Notes: generated by a model not told the origin, from the letters alone. 64,000 bases of DNA from Tetraselmis striata (GCA_006384855.1 VCJN01002409.1:1-64000), one strand, 5' to 3'. Positions 1 through 9,790 are shown, counted from the first letter of the stretch. Numbers and translations: made by a program.

Positions 1-3
1 ATT

Positions 4-85
4 GGCCTGCTCCGGTTCTTTTGGCCTGCTCCGGTTCTTTTGGCCTGCTCCAGTTCAACGACCTGCTCCAGTTCAACGGTTCAAC
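4..85 (+). repeat. Short tandem direct repeats in the Gypsy leader
   Basis: Four head-to-tail units share the core CCTGCTCC(G/A)GTTC. The first two are followed by TTTT and the last two by AACG. They lie before a purine-rich stretch containing TGGTAGGAGG, which could be a primer binding site for a tRNA ending in CCA, but this is only a guess because the 5' LTR end is not visible. Confidence 0.6.
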
Positions 86-448
86 GACGACAGGTGGTAG
101 GAGGGAGGCAGGGCGTGAGCCCGGGAGTGGGAAGGCGCCGGCTTCACAGTCGTGTGTCAGTGCCGGAGTGCACTTGGAGGGAGCGGCATCGCCGCCTGAG
201 GGCCCCGGCGAGGGTGACGGCTGGCGGGTGCTTGGCTCAGCTCGGTGCCAACCTCTTCGTGGCGGTGGTGTGGATCTGAGGTTCATCGGCACTGAGTTAT
301 ACCGGACGTTGGAACTGTTCGTGTATCGGCTTGAGACGGGTGTGCGCCGACGCCGGCGAGGCGACGCGGCAGCGTCCCTCAGATTTCTGAGGCCGCGTGG
401 ACGCAGCCCCACTTCTGAGCTTGAGGGCCCCGGCGTGGGCGACAGCCA

Positions 449-3400
449 GTGGACGCGCTGGAAAGCGCAGAGGGCGGCTTTGCCCTGGGCGACCTGTGGG
501 CAGCACTGGACGAGCTGGAGGAAGACCAGCTGATCGAGGAGGTCGTGGAGGGGCTGCTGAACGACGTAGACGCATCCAACCAGGAGGGTGAGGAGCGCGA
601 TCACGAGAACGCGTACGCATACAGCAGCAGCGAAGTAGAGGACAGCGGAGACGACGAGGACGAGCTCTACTTTTCCCCGCTGCCAACACGCAACCCTAGG
701 CGAGACACTTTGTACGGACACGCGTACTTTGTGGACGACGCAATGAGCGACGATGAGATGGAGCCGCGGAGGGGCAAGGGCTCCAACGGGAGGTTGTGGG
801 CGGGTCACGAGAAGGCGACCTCAGAGCACACGTTTGAGACGTGGAAGAACTCTACGGACTGTGCCATGGAGAAGGAGCAACAACAGGCGTTTGACCGCAA
901 CAGACCATTCAACGAGATCCACGAGGTTCACGTGCTGCGGAGCCGCATTCAGCCAAAGTACTTGGAGTCGCTAGAGACTACACTCATCAGCCGGGGCATC
1001 AAGTACGAGGACTCGAGGATCGCGCGGAGGCTGGAAGGCGCAGAACGGCTCGACTACTACCGCCGGTTGTTGGACGGCATGTGGGAGGAGCTCGTCAACA
1101 TCACCAAGCAGATCGAGCTGCATTCGGAGCGGTACAGCAAGTGCCATCGCTCGCCTGGTGAGACTGTGCGCGAGTTTCGCAATCTGTTGCTAACGCACAC
1201 CAGGGTCAAGAACCTGGTCACCGAGGAGACGACACGCATTGTGGAGATATCGCGCGTCAACGTGGAGTTCATCGAGCGGGCCTGGGACAAGACGCGTTTC
1301 AGCCCCCGCATCAAATTCGCACAACAACAACTCGTGGACTATACGATGGACACCCAGGTGGACAGGACCTGGGAGATGGCTGAGTGGCTCGACAAGCAGG
1401 AGCGTGGCAGCATTCACGTGCGCGCTCACTCGCGCGTCCAGAGCGGAGGCGGCAGGCGGGGTTTTGACCACGAGGAGCACAACAGCCGCGGTGGCGGTCG
1501 CGGCAGCAACAGCCGTGGTCGTGGAGGCAGCCACGGAGAGGGTGGCAACTACCATCGACGTGGAGGTGGAGGAGGTGATCGTGGAGGCGGGCGCACGGAG
1601 AGGAGCGCTTACGCCCGTGATGGAGATGATGGTGGGCGAGGCAGCCACGTCAATGAGGCAGGTTGCTATGGTTGTGGGTCGAAAGATCACTACAAGAGCG
1701 ACTGCCCTCTGTGGAGCAAGACGTGCTCTGAGTGTGGCAAGAAGGGCCACATTGCCAAGCGGTGCTGGAAGGCCAACCCTGATCTCCGTCCGGAGACCGC
1801 CATGGCAGCAACCAATCCCAGGGAGCACATCAGAGTGCGCGAGGAGCCCAAGAAGCCGGACCGCAAATCATGCATGATGTGTGGCAAGGATGCGGGCCAC
1901 ACAACTGAGGAGTGCGGGAAGCTGCGCAAGTTCGTTGCGAACCTGCAGGCGACAGACGGCCACGAACCCAAGCACCCGCCGCTCAACGGCTATGCTCAAG
2001 TCGTCGGCAGCGAGGAGGGCGAGGTGGTGGGGCTGGCAGCAGCCAGCCAGTTGCGCCCACAGCGTAAGAGCGCGGAGGCTCAACGCCATGGCGTCAACAC
2101 GGTGCGCATGGAGGACGGAGAACGTGAGGCCAGGCAGCGGAGGCTGCCTCGCGGCTTCACCACCCCATCGATGGAGATGGCGCAGCAAATGCACAGCCGT
2201 ACAGAGCTGACGGCGAAGCTCACCAGCGCAGCTCAGAGCGTCACGGTGCCTGTGTCACTGGCCAACGGCGGTGGACAGCCGCGCATGCCACTGATGGAGA
2301 TCGCCAAGCGGCTGGTCAAGCACGAGCCCGTGGAGGATGGCTGGGAGAAGCATGCTGTCATGCGTGCTCTGGAGAGCAAGCGAGTCTCCATCAGCCTGAT
2401 GGAGGCTTACCAGCTCGAGCGCAGCGGCGGCGGGATGATGGAGAGCGTCATGGCAACAGCATGGGGCGGCGGTGCCCTGAGTACCGAGCCGATCAGCAGC
2501 CACGCTCACTCAGCCAGGACCTCGAGCGGGGAGCGCGCCTTCGAGGCAGCGCTGATGATGGTGGAGGAGGTCGCTGACCAACAAAGCGGCGGCAAGTCTA
2601 CCGCGGAGGAGAAGACCGCTGGCGGAGAGGCTGAGACTGAACGGTCTTTTGCCATTTACCGGCCAGGTCAACTCGCGAGACAACGCGAGGAGGAGGAAGA
2701 TCGCAAGCGTGCAAATGCGCAGCGCAATGCCAGCACGGCGGTTGAGGAGGCATCAGTATGTCGCCGCAGCGGCAAGTGGGAACCCGCCATTGACTATCGA
2801 CGCAGTGCCACTGAGGCAGACATCAGGGAGCAAGCACTACGGCTGCCCAAAGGGTCTGAGACCCGACGCTGCCTGGAGCAGCAGGCGGAAGTCGCCCACA
2901 AGGGCATTTTTGCCCTTCAGCCCACGGGGGCTGAGGCGAAGGAGCAGCCGGAGACGGCTCGGCTTGACACCATCACGTGCGAGTTGCACGCCAACAATAC
3001 CCTGCTGCAGTGCGAGACCATTTCCGACGGCGGGAGCAGCCACACCCGCATGAACGCGTCAGCAATGGAACCAAGCGCGGCGGAGGCCGTGGTGAAGGGC
3101 GCTGGCGGGTGGGTGGACGTCGACATGGTGGTGGTGCTCGCCAATGGCAAGCGCTCATGCGAGCAACAACGACGATTGCGGGATGGCGTGGTCTTCACGC
3201 TTCGGGACCCCGTCACCTCAATCATGGCAGCTCATCACGCACCGCGCGTGTACGAGAATGGAGGCGAGGCACCGGGCTTGCTGCTCGGTGGACCCACCAT
3301 CACAGCCCTCGGGCTGCGACCGGACCCGGCGACCAGGATCTGCACTTTCCGCGCACCCAACCGACCGGCCGGCAGAGTGCCACTGCTCAGTCAAACGGCG

Positions 3401-3814
3401 TGGGAGCGGCGGGTACGCGAGCACCAACCTGTGGTGCGCGTGGAGAGAGCGAGCTACTGCCATGGGGTGGAGCTCGGCGATGATGAGATGGGGGAGGAGA
3501 GTGGGGGGGGCAGTGACGTGTCTCACAGCCACGCCGCCCACGAACCCTCACGGCGTGACGTGCAAGAGTCCAAGACTTGCGAGCCGGCAGACCTACCGCC
3601 TTTGCGGGAGGTGCAGAGCCTGCAGCGTCACGGGCTGGCGAGGCTGAGCACCCGCGAAGAGGGCATCAGCCTGTACGAGCCATGTGGCGGAGGCTACGTT
3701 GCCGTGTTGAATGCCATGCTGGCCAACGGCCAGAAGGTGGCCAGATACCGGCATTCGGACATCGACCCGGCAGCCCGCAAGGCCGCTGGGCAGCGTGTTC
3801 AAGGAGCTCAGTAG
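449..3814 (+). CDS. Gag-like polyprotein of the Gypsy element (zinc knuckles, protease-like region)
   Basis: A long open frame encodes about 1,120 residues. The first third is acidic then helical, as expected of a capsid/nucleocapsid precursor. A Gly/Arg-rich tract (about residues 335-395) leads into CCHC knuckles (CYGCGSKDHYKSDC, CSECGKKGHIAKRC) and a third related motif (CMMCGKDAGHTTEEC), which bind nucleic acid. A region with DGGSS and a downstream GLLLGGPTITALGL stretch resembles a retropepsin. The frame ends in a segment with YEPCGGG and a following HSDID, which resembles the SAM-binding motif I region of DNMT3-type enzymes. The frame overlaps the next one by about 100 bases; Ty3/Gypsy elements commonly use ribosomal frameshifting between gag and pol. 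The listed start is a GTG, so the true start is uncertain. Confidence 0.8.
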   Translation: MDALESAEGGFALGDLWAALDELEEDQLIEEVVEGLLNDVDASNQEGEERDHENAYAYSSSEVEDSGDDEDELYFSPLPTRNPRRDTLYGHAYFVDDAMSDDEMEPRRGKGSNGRLWAGHEKATSEHTFETWKNSTDCAMEKEQQQAFDRNRPFNEIHEVHVLRSRIQPKYLESLETTLISRGIKYEDSRIARRLEGAERLDYYRRLLDGMWEELVNITKQIELHSERYSKCHRSPGETVREFRNLLLTHTRVKNLVTEETTRIVEISRVNVEFIERAWDKTRFSPRIKFAQQQLVDYTMDTQVDRTWEMAEWLDKQERGSIHVRAHSRVQSGGGRRGFDHEEHNSRGGGRGSNSRGRGGSHGEGGNYHRRGGGGGDRGGGRTERSAYARDGDDGGRGSHVNEAGCYGCGSKDHYKSDCPLWSKTCSECGKKGHIAKRCWKANPDLRPETAMAATNPREHIRVREEPKKPDRKSCMMCGKDAGHTTEECGKLRKFVANLQATDGHEPKHPPLNGYAQVVGSEEGEVVGLAAASQLRPQRKSAEAQRHGVNTVRMEDGEREARQRRLPRGFTTPSMEMAQQMHSRTELTAKLTSAAQSVTVPVSLANGGGQPRMPLMEIAKRLVKHEPVEDGWEKHAVMRALESKRVSISLMEAYQLERSGGGMMESVMATAWGGGALSTEPISSHAHSARTSSGERAFEAALMMVEEVADQQSGGKSTAEEKTAGGEAETERSFAIYRPGQLARQREEEEDRKRANAQRNASTAVEEASVCRRSGKWEPAIDYRRSATEADIREQALRLPKGSETRRCLEQQAEVAHKGIFALQPTGAEAKEQPETARLDTITCELHANNTLLQCETISDGGSSHTRMNASAMEPSAAEAVVKGAGGWVDVDMVVVLANGKRSCEQQRRLRDGVVFTLRDPVTSIMAAHHAPRVYENGGEAPGLLLGGPTITALGLRPDPATRICTFRAPNRPAGRVPLLSQTAWERRVREHQPVVRVERASYCHGVELGDDEMGEESGGGSDVSHSHAAHEPSRRDVQESKTCEPADLPPLREVQSLQRHGLARLSTREEGISLYEPCGGGYVAVLNAMLANGQKVARYRHSDIDPAARKAAGQRVQGAQ

Positions 3815-6800
3815 GAGATATCCGGATCTACTACCAGCTAGCGCGATCAAGGGGTGGGACTCGTTTCCACAGGACATCACGGCGATCACAGCAGAGGACG
3901 TGAGGCGCCTGCCATACATAGACATAGTGGGGTGTGGATGGCCTTGCCCAGGCATGAGCAGAGCCAATCGCAACGCGCTGGGATTGCGCGACCGGAGGTC
4001 ACGTTTGCTCTTTCACGTGGCCGCGTTCATCGAGAAGCTCGAGGAGAAGCAGCCCACCGGCGTGGGATGGCTGCTGGAGAACGTGGATACGAGCGGAGAC
4101 GAGAGACTGTACATCAAAGAGTCTGAGAAATACATCACGAAGATCATCGGGAGAGCGCTCGTGATTGATGAGGCGGGCTGTGGAGCGAATCATCACCGAG
4201 TGCGACGATTCTGGACGAACATGGGGGACGTGGAGAGACTGAAGTTGGCGTGGGAGAGGCGGGCGGACATGCAGCCACGACTGCTGCGAGAGGTGCTGCC
4301 ACCGCACCTACGGCCGCATGTCAATCTGCCGACGCCACCCAACGGAGTTCGCGTCAACAAACCGGGGCAGCCACGCGCGTTGCCAACGATCTTGGCGCGA
4401 TCGGACTCAGATGCCTACTCCGGCGAGGGGGCCGGCATGTTGTTCAACATCAACACGGGCGAGTGGGAACGGCCCACTGTCCACCTGAAGGAGGAGCTTT
4501 TCGGTTACGAGCCGAACGTAATTCACGGCATATCGCTGCCGGACCATGAGCGCCTCATAGGCAATGCCATGGGTCTGCACAGCGTAGCGTGGATCGTCGG
4601 GCAGCTCTTCGTGGAGCAGCAGCGACTGAAGGACTTGGAGGAGCTGGAGCGCGCAGCTCGGGCTGCCCAGGCAGCTCAGCGCGCGGAACGAGAGAGACGA
4701 GAGCAACGCAGGATGCAGAGATCCTGCGGGAGAGCATGGCAGCAGCTGTGTCAACAGGGGCTATGCTGCTGGCTGCTGCTCATTGGGTTGGGCACCACGT
4801 CAATGCACTTCGGCGAGGCGAGTCGTCTCGGCAACACCACGGTGTTAGCCATGTTCGTGGCAGTGATGGTGCGCGCGAGCGCGCGCTACCGCCGCGAGGT
4901 GACGGCGACAAGCAGGGCGGGGCGCCGAGCTTTCGGCGCCAACGCCGTGTCGGACGGCGGCGGGACTGCGGAACGGAGTAGCGCTGCTGCGTGGGCCAAT
5001 CGTGGCTACACGCAGGCAAGTATGAATGATCACGTGGAGGATGTTCGTAGCCTGAAGGATCCTGAGAAACACTGGCGGTGCGGGCGCGAGTGCGAGGCTG
5101 CACAGCAACAACAGCTAGTGGAGCTCTGCGACAGCTTTTGGGATGACGTGTGGGTGTGGTCCGTCAGCGACCTACCGGCCGTCAACCACTGGGAGTTCAG
5201 GATACCGACGACCAACACGCAGCCCATCAAGCGACCCAAGTACCGATTGAGCAAGACTGAGTGGGACTTCGTGGACAGCTGGTGCAAGGAGCTGTTGGCA
5301 GCTGGGGCGATCCGCGAGAGCCAATCTCCCTACAGCATCCCAGTAGTGTGTCCACCGAAGAAGGACGACGACGGCAACTGGACCGGGATCCGGGTGTGTT
5401 TGGACGCTCGCCCGTTGAACAGTGTCACTGAGTCGTGGGCGTATTGTATGCCCAAGACAGACGAGCTACTCAGCAAGGTCGCAGGCGCGCGCATGTACAG
5501 CGGGTTTGACGCCAAGTCGGCGTTTCATCAGCTGCCCATCGCAGAGGAGGACCGACACAAGACTGCCTTTTGGGGCAGCGACCGGCAGTATGAGTGGTGC
5601 CGGATGGCGATGGGCTTCAAGAACGCCAGCCAAGCATGGCAGCGTGTCATGGATGAGGCCCTTGGCGATCTGCCGTTCGTGGCGGTTTACGCCGATGACA
5701 TCTGTGTCTTTTCAGGCGCAGCCGAGATGAGCGACGCTGAGGTGTTTCAGCAGCACCTTCAGCATTTGGAGACGGTGTTTCAGAGGCTCGCAACGGCGGG
5801 CATCAGACTGGCGCCCGGCAAGGGGCGCATGGCCGTGAGGCAGATTGCTTTCTTGGGCCATTGGGTCGACGGCGAAGGCGTATTCCCGCAGCACTCCAAG
5901 GTGGAGGCTGTGGTGAAGATGCCGCCGCCGACTGACGTTGCGGGGCTTCGGCGCTTCCTCGGCATGGTGGGCTACTACGGTAAGTTCATCGAGCAAGTTG
6001 CAGTCAAGCGCAAGCCGCTGACCAAGCTCACTGGCAAGGTGCCGTGGGAGTGGGGATCGGAGCAGCAACGAGCCTTCGAGCAGCTCAAGGCAGACCTGGT
6101 TTCGGCTCCCGTGCTGAGAAATCCGGATTGGAGCCGCCCTTTCATCCTGCACACCGATTTCAGCGGAGCTGGATTGGGCGCGGTGTTGGCGCAGGAGGAC
6201 GACGAAGGACAGGAGTACGTGGTGGAGTTTGCGAGCCGCACCTGCCAAGGCGCGGAGCCCAACTATGCCAGCTATGAGGGTGAGTGTCTTGCCATGTTGT
6301 ATGGCATGGACAAGTTCAGATACTATCTGTTTGGCAGGCAGTTTGTGGTGGTGACAGATCATCGGCCTTTGGAATGGCTGATGAACACCGCTCAGCTTCG
6401 TGGGAAGTTGGCGCGGTGGGCGATGAGGCTCAGCGAGTACGACTTCGTGGTACGCTATCGGAAGGGCGCTCACCACGTCAACGCAGATTGTCTGAGTCGG
6501 GGGCCCGTGGAGGGCGACCCAACGGAGCTGGATGGGCGCGGTGAGTTTTCACCGGAGGGCACCGTGCGACATGCGGCAGCCTTTTGGTGCGCAACGGCTC
6601 AGAGCAGCCGGCAGCCGGAGCTGTCAGCATGGGCGCGACGCCGCGTGCTGGACACCGCCCATGAGGGCACGGCCAACGGCGACTTGGTGGCGGTTACCGG
6701 CGAGCTGACGGCGGGACCGCGGAGAGGCGATCCGTGGATGGACGCGGAGGCGATGGCGGAGCTGCAGGCGGGCAACGTCAACATGCCGCAACCTTATGCC

Positions 6801-9026
6801 CGCTATACATGGAGAAACAACATCTTGTGGTATTTACACAAGGACGGCACGCACCGCGAGGTACCGCCACCCAGTGAGCGAGACACGGTGATTATGGATG
6901 TGCATGTCAAGATGGGCCATTTGGGGCGGGATCGGCTGCGCAGTGTTATCGCCGCTTCATATTTCTGGCCAGGGATGGTGGAGGATGTAGCCCGAGTCAA
7001 GAAGGCGTGTCCGGACTGCGATCGGCTGCAACATCGACCCGGCGGCACCAGCGGTCGCCCAAAGGCAGCCTCACCGCTGGACATGCAGCCGCTGCCGCAC
7101 TTCGGCATGTTCTACCGCTGGCACTTGGACTTGGCGGGGCCTTTTGAGGCCACCCGCAGTCGCAATGTCTGGGTGTTGGTGATGGTGGAAGCGGCGAGCA
7201 AGTGGGTGGAGTTGGTGCCGCTGCGCACCAAGGAGGCAGCCAACATACGACAAGCCTTTCAAGAGAGAGTGCTGGCGCGTTTCGCGGCGCCAGGCGAGGT
7301 GTGTACCGACGGCGGTACCGAGTTCAGCGGCGAGTTCCACGAGCTTCTCGTGGAGCATGATATCGATCATCCGAAGCCGCTGCCCTATCATCCGCAGCCC
7401 AATGGGTTGGCGGAAGGGATGGTGAAAACAGTCAAGGAGGCACTGATGCGCTATGTGGTTCAGCCCGGCAAGCGCGTCGTGTGGGACACTTTTCTGCCTT
7501 CCATCGAGCTGGGCTACCGTTGCAGCAAGCAAGCCAGCACCAAGTACAGCCCATACGAGTTGGTGTACGGCAGGGCACCCGTGTTTCCCGCGCAGGCGAG
7601 AGCGCTCTTTGAGGAGAGCGCCGTGGACTTCAACAGCCCGGAGGGCATGTGGGAGCTGATGACAGTGCGCGCGGAGCGTTTGGCGCTCATGGTGCCGACG
7701 GCGATGCACAACGTGGAAGCGGCGCAGCATCGTGAAGTGATGCGCTATCGCAGGAGGCGCGCGGGGTTGGTGGCGCCCGGAGTGCAACGCTTCAGCCCCG
7801 GCGACTTCGTCTACGTGCAACAGCGGCAGCAAGACGCGCTCGATCCACGAGTGCGACCGGCTGTCTACAAGGTTTACGAGGTGAACGACAACGGAGTGGT
7901 GGTCATCCAAGGAGCTGACGGCGACACGGCGCGCGTGCGCGTTGAGGAGCTGGCGCGGTGCGCCGTTCCATACGTGGTGTTGCCGGCAGGATTTGAAGAC
8001 CCAAATATGGCGTGCGAGGAGTGCGACGAGCGCGTCAGCACCCAGCGCAACCCGATCATCATCTGCGAAGACTGTGAACGAGGCTGGCACAAGTTGTGTC
8101 ATCAGCCACCTGTGGCACGTGTGCCGCGGGGGGCATGGCGGTGTGCGGAGTGCAGCGCTGATGACGCAGCGTTGCCGGCACAGTGGACATCGGTGGCTTT
8201 AGCCGCCACAACAATCAGTGACAACGACGACAGCGACGAGGAGATTCAAGACCCTGCCCCGCCTTTGCAGCCGACAAGAGCGGCAGTGGCAGCAAGACTG
8301 AACTGGGGCATGCCTGGCGCCTGGCACCCAGCAACTGTGGCAAGAACGATGAACAACCTTCAAGCAGCCAATGACTATCTACCGGCAATCAGTAACCAAG
8401 TGAGCGAGTACGCTGCGCTAGCCAACGTGATCAGCTGGCGCGGCCGAGTAATCTTTGATCCGTGGGCGGGACATGGCAGCACCGCTGAGGCCTTGCGGCC
8501 GTGCGGTGCGACAGTGATCAACAACGACTTCAATCCGGTGTACCAAACTGAGATGTGCGAGGACGCGCTGGAATCCTTTGTGTACCAGTGCGCTCGCGAT
8601 GTAACCGCAACCGTGGCGATGACGACGATGATGACGACGACGATGACGACAACGATGATGACAACACAGCCGCGGTTAGAGGCCCCTTTCATAGTGGTGA
8701 CCTCCCCGTGGTTCCAACTACTTGATCTGGCGCTGCCAATCATGGCGTCATGCGCGGACATCCTTTTCGTGCAAGTACCAATCTACTACATCGCGCAGGG
8801 ACCTTCCCCGCGCATGCAGTGGCTACGGCATCTAGGCGACTGTGGGCGGCTCCACATTATTGCCGGCGACATGCAGCGTAACCGCACTACGCGCCGATCA
8901 ACCCTGTGGCTCGCGGTCTTCCGCGACAACGAGCTGCGAGAGCGAGAACTGCGAGCTGAGTGGCGTCACTCCGTGGCGTCAATTCACTTCCACACCGAGG
9001 CGTGCGCTGGCGACCAGCATCACTGA
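3711..9026 (+). CDS. Pol-like polyprotein: DNMT segment, RT, RNase H, integrase, PHD finger, methyltransferase-like C terminus
   Basis: An open frame of about 1,770 codons. Early motifs match C5-cytosine methyltransferases: GCGWPCPGMS (motif IV, catalytic Pro-Cys), LLENVDTS (motif VI), RVRRFWTN (motif VIII) and ERLIGNAM (motif X). Then come reverse transcriptase (FDAKSAFHQL, VAVYADDICVF), RNase H (ILHTDFSGAGLGAVL, VVTDHRPLEWL), the integrase zinc-binding HHCC region (HLGRDRLRS ... CPDCDRLQ) and catalytic core (HLDLAGPF, TDGGTEFSG, YHPQPNGLAEG). After it lies a Cys4-His-Cys3 PHD finger (CEECDE ... ICEDCERGWHKLC ... WRCAEC). The last 200 residues contain FDPWAGHGSTAEAL and VVTSPWFQLLDLAL, resembling motif I and motif IV of Rossmann-fold methyltransferases. 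Family functions are known for RT, RNase H and integrase. Self-methylation or chromatin targeting by the added domains is inference. Confidence 0.88.
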   Translation: MPCWPTARRWPDTGIRTSTRQPARPLGSVFKELSRRYPDLLPASAIKGWDSFPQDITAITAEDVRRLPYIDIVGCGWPCPGMSRANRNALGLRDRRSRLLFHVAAFIEKLEEKQPTGVGWLLENVDTSGDERLYIKESEKYITKIIGRALVIDEAGCGANHHRVRRFWTNMGDVERLKLAWERRADMQPRLLREVLPPHLRPHVNLPTPPNGVRVNKPGQPRALPTILARSDSDAYSGEGAGMLFNINTGEWERPTVHLKEELFGYEPNVIHGISLPDHERLIGNAMGLHSVAWIVGQLFVEQQRLKDLEELERAARAAQAAQRAERERREQRRMQRSCGRAWQQLCQQGLCCWLLLIGLGTTSMHFGEASRLGNTTVLAMFVAVMVRASARYRREVTATSRAGRRAFGANAVSDGGGTAERSSAAAWANRGYTQASMNDHVEDVRSLKDPEKHWRCGRECEAAQQQQLVELCDSFWDDVWVWSVSDLPAVNHWEFRIPTTNTQPIKRPKYRLSKTEWDFVDSWCKELLAAGAIRESQSPYSIPVVCPPKKDDDGNWTGIRVCLDARPLNSVTESWAYCMPKTDELLSKVAGARMYSGFDAKSAFHQLPIAEEDRHKTAFWGSDRQYEWCRMAMGFKNASQAWQRVMDEALGDLPFVAVYADDICVFSGAAEMSDAEVFQQHLQHLETVFQRLATAGIRLAPGKGRMAVRQIAFLGHWVDGEGVFPQHSKVEAVVKMPPPTDVAGLRRFLGMVGYYGKFIEQVAVKRKPLTKLTGKVPWEWGSEQQRAFEQLKADLVSAPVLRNPDWSRPFILHTDFSGAGLGAVLAQEDDEGQEYVVEFASRTCQGAEPNYASYEGECLAMLYGMDKFRYYLFGRQFVVVTDHRPLEWLMNTAQLRGKLARWAMRLSEYDFVVRYRKGAHHVNADCLSRGPVEGDPTELDGRGEFSPEGTVRHAAAFWCATAQSSRQPELSAWARRRVLDTAHEGTANGDLVAVTGELTAGPRRGDPWMDAEAMAELQAGNVNMPQPYARYTWRNNILWYLHKDGTHREVPPPSERDTVIMDVHVKMGHLGRDRLRSVIAASYFWPGMVEDVARVKKACPDCDRLQHRPGGTSGRPKAASPLDMQPLPHFGMFYRWHLDLAGPFEATRSRNVWVLVMVEAASKWVELVPLRTKEAANIRQAFQERVLARFAAPGEVCTDGGTEFSGEFHELLVEHDIDHPKPLPYHPQPNGLAEGMVKTVKEALMRYVVQPGKRVVWDTFLPSIELGYRCSKQASTKYSPYELVYGRAPVFPAQARALFEESAVDFNSPEGMWELMTVRAERLALMVPTAMHNVEAAQHREVMRYRRRRAGLVAPGVQRFSPGDFVYVQQRQQDALDPRVRPAVYKVYEVNDNGVVVIQGADGDTARVRVEELARCAVPYVVLPAGFEDPNMACEECDERVSTQRNPIIICEDCERGWHKLCHQPPVARVPRGAWRCAECSADDAALPAQWTSVALAATTISDNDDSDEEIQDPAPPLQPTRAAVAARLNWGMPGAWHPATVARTMNNLQAANDYLPAISNQVSEYAALANVISWRGRVIFDPWAGHGSTAEALRPCGATVINNDFNPVYQTEMCEDALESFVYQCARDVTATVAMTTMMTTTMTTTMMTTQPRLEAPFIVVTSPWFQLLDLALPIMASCADILFVQVPIYYIAQGPSPRMQWLRHLGDCGRLHIIAGDMQRNRTTRRSTLWLAVFRDNELRERELRAEWRHSVASIHFHTEACAGDQHH

Positions 9027-9076
9027 GCGTCGATTGGCGCCCAGCGGCCGTTCACCCTTCTGGCGACCAACCGTCT

Positions 9077-9087
9077 GGGGGGGGGGG
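9077..9087 (+). other. Putative polypurine tract of the Gypsy element
   Basis: A run of G directly upstream of the sequence TGGGCCGCCC, 50 bases after the pol stop. The position and purine content fit second-strand priming in LTR elements. The downstream TG would be the first bases of the 3' LTR. Confidence 0.45.
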
Positions 9088-9790
9088 ATGGGCCGCCCAT
9101 TGAGCTGGTGACAGCGCCCCACGCGGGAATGCGAGCATGCGACGGCAGCTGCCGCAGCATCCGTCATATCCGCGTGCGCGTGAAGAACGGGACAGCCAAG
9201 CCCTTCCGGGCCGGCTAGGGTTAAAGCTAGGGTTCCATACCCGGTTGAGACCACAGGCAGGGCACCTGATTGGTTAGGGTTCCATACCCTGGCCATAGCC
9301 CTGAGCGAGGCGCAAGGAGACATACATACCGGAGATCAGAGACCCGCCCAAGCACACCTAGGCGGGACTTCTAAGGGAACTCAGATAGCACCTCTAATCG
9401 GGACCTCTAACAGGGACCCCTAAGGTGGACTACCTGCAGAAGACGAAGTACTGTACTGCTGCTGGTACAAGGCGCAAGACTCACTGTAGCCGCAGCCGAG
9501 TAGTAGTATAGGACTTGATGAGTACAATTAGACAAGGGCAGTGCGTAATGCGTCTGGCGCGCGGTGCGCGCACGGCGCGCGTGCTATTAGCACTTAGCGT
9601 GACGTGCGGCTGCCTTGCCATGGCTGCGATCGCGTGCTTATAGAGGGCCTCCGCCTTCTAGCGGTCCCTCTTCCCCCTTGTCTTGCCTGTGTGTGCCTGT
9701 GTTTGCCTATGACAGGCATAGGCAAGAGCCTGTGTACGGGACGGAGACGGTGTAAGAGACGGAGATCGGCTTGAGGAACGAGGGCCAAAG
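9088..9790 (+). repeat. Putative 3' LTR of the Gypsy element (right end not defined)
   Basis: Non-coding DNA following the polypurine run. It contains two copies of TAGGGTTCCATACCC about 50 bases apart, a TATA-like CTTATAGAG near 9639 followed by a pyrimidine-rich stretch, and a perfect hairpin at 9703-9725. This is consistent with U3-R-U5, but without the 5' LTR in the window neither the right border nor a target duplication can be confirmed. Confidence 0.4.
9703..9725 (+). other. Perfect 9-bp hairpin in the putative LTR
   Basis: TTGCCTATG and CATAGGCAA pair perfectly around a five-base loop. It sits about 65 bases after a TATA-like sequence, where a transcript from the LTR would begin, so it could be an RNA structure in the R region. 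Function is unknown. Confidence 0.5.

Larger units (their letters stand above)
1..9147 (+). mobile_element. Ty3/Gypsy-type LTR retrotransposon with methyltransferase and PHD domains (5' LTR outside window)
   Basis: The element enters from the left edge. In order it shows a leader, a gag-like frame with CCHC knuckles (about 1.66-1.92 kb), an aspartic-protease-like region (about 3.0-3.36 kb), a DNMT3-like cytosine methyltransferase segment (about 3.66-4.65 kb), reverse transcriptase with YADD near 5.69 kb, RNase H (about 6.14-6.42 kb), integrase (about 6.90-7.44 kb), a PHD finger (about 8.0-8.16 kb) and a C-terminal methyltransferase-like segment (about 8.35-8.95 kb). RT before RNase H before integrase is the Ty3/Gypsy order. 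A G-rich run at 9077-9087 fits a polypurine tract, with a 3' LTR starting near 9088. The coding part is almost fully open, so the copy looks whole or nearly so and recent. LTR divergence cannot be measured because the 5' LTR is outside. Methyltransferase capture by retrotransposons is reported from charophytes and dinoflagellates. Confidence 0.9.

Noticed and set aside
7071-8102. 343-codon minus-strand ORF in the Gypsy element
   Set aside because: Antisense to the integrase region, His/Arg-rich composition typical of a shadow frame, no domain.
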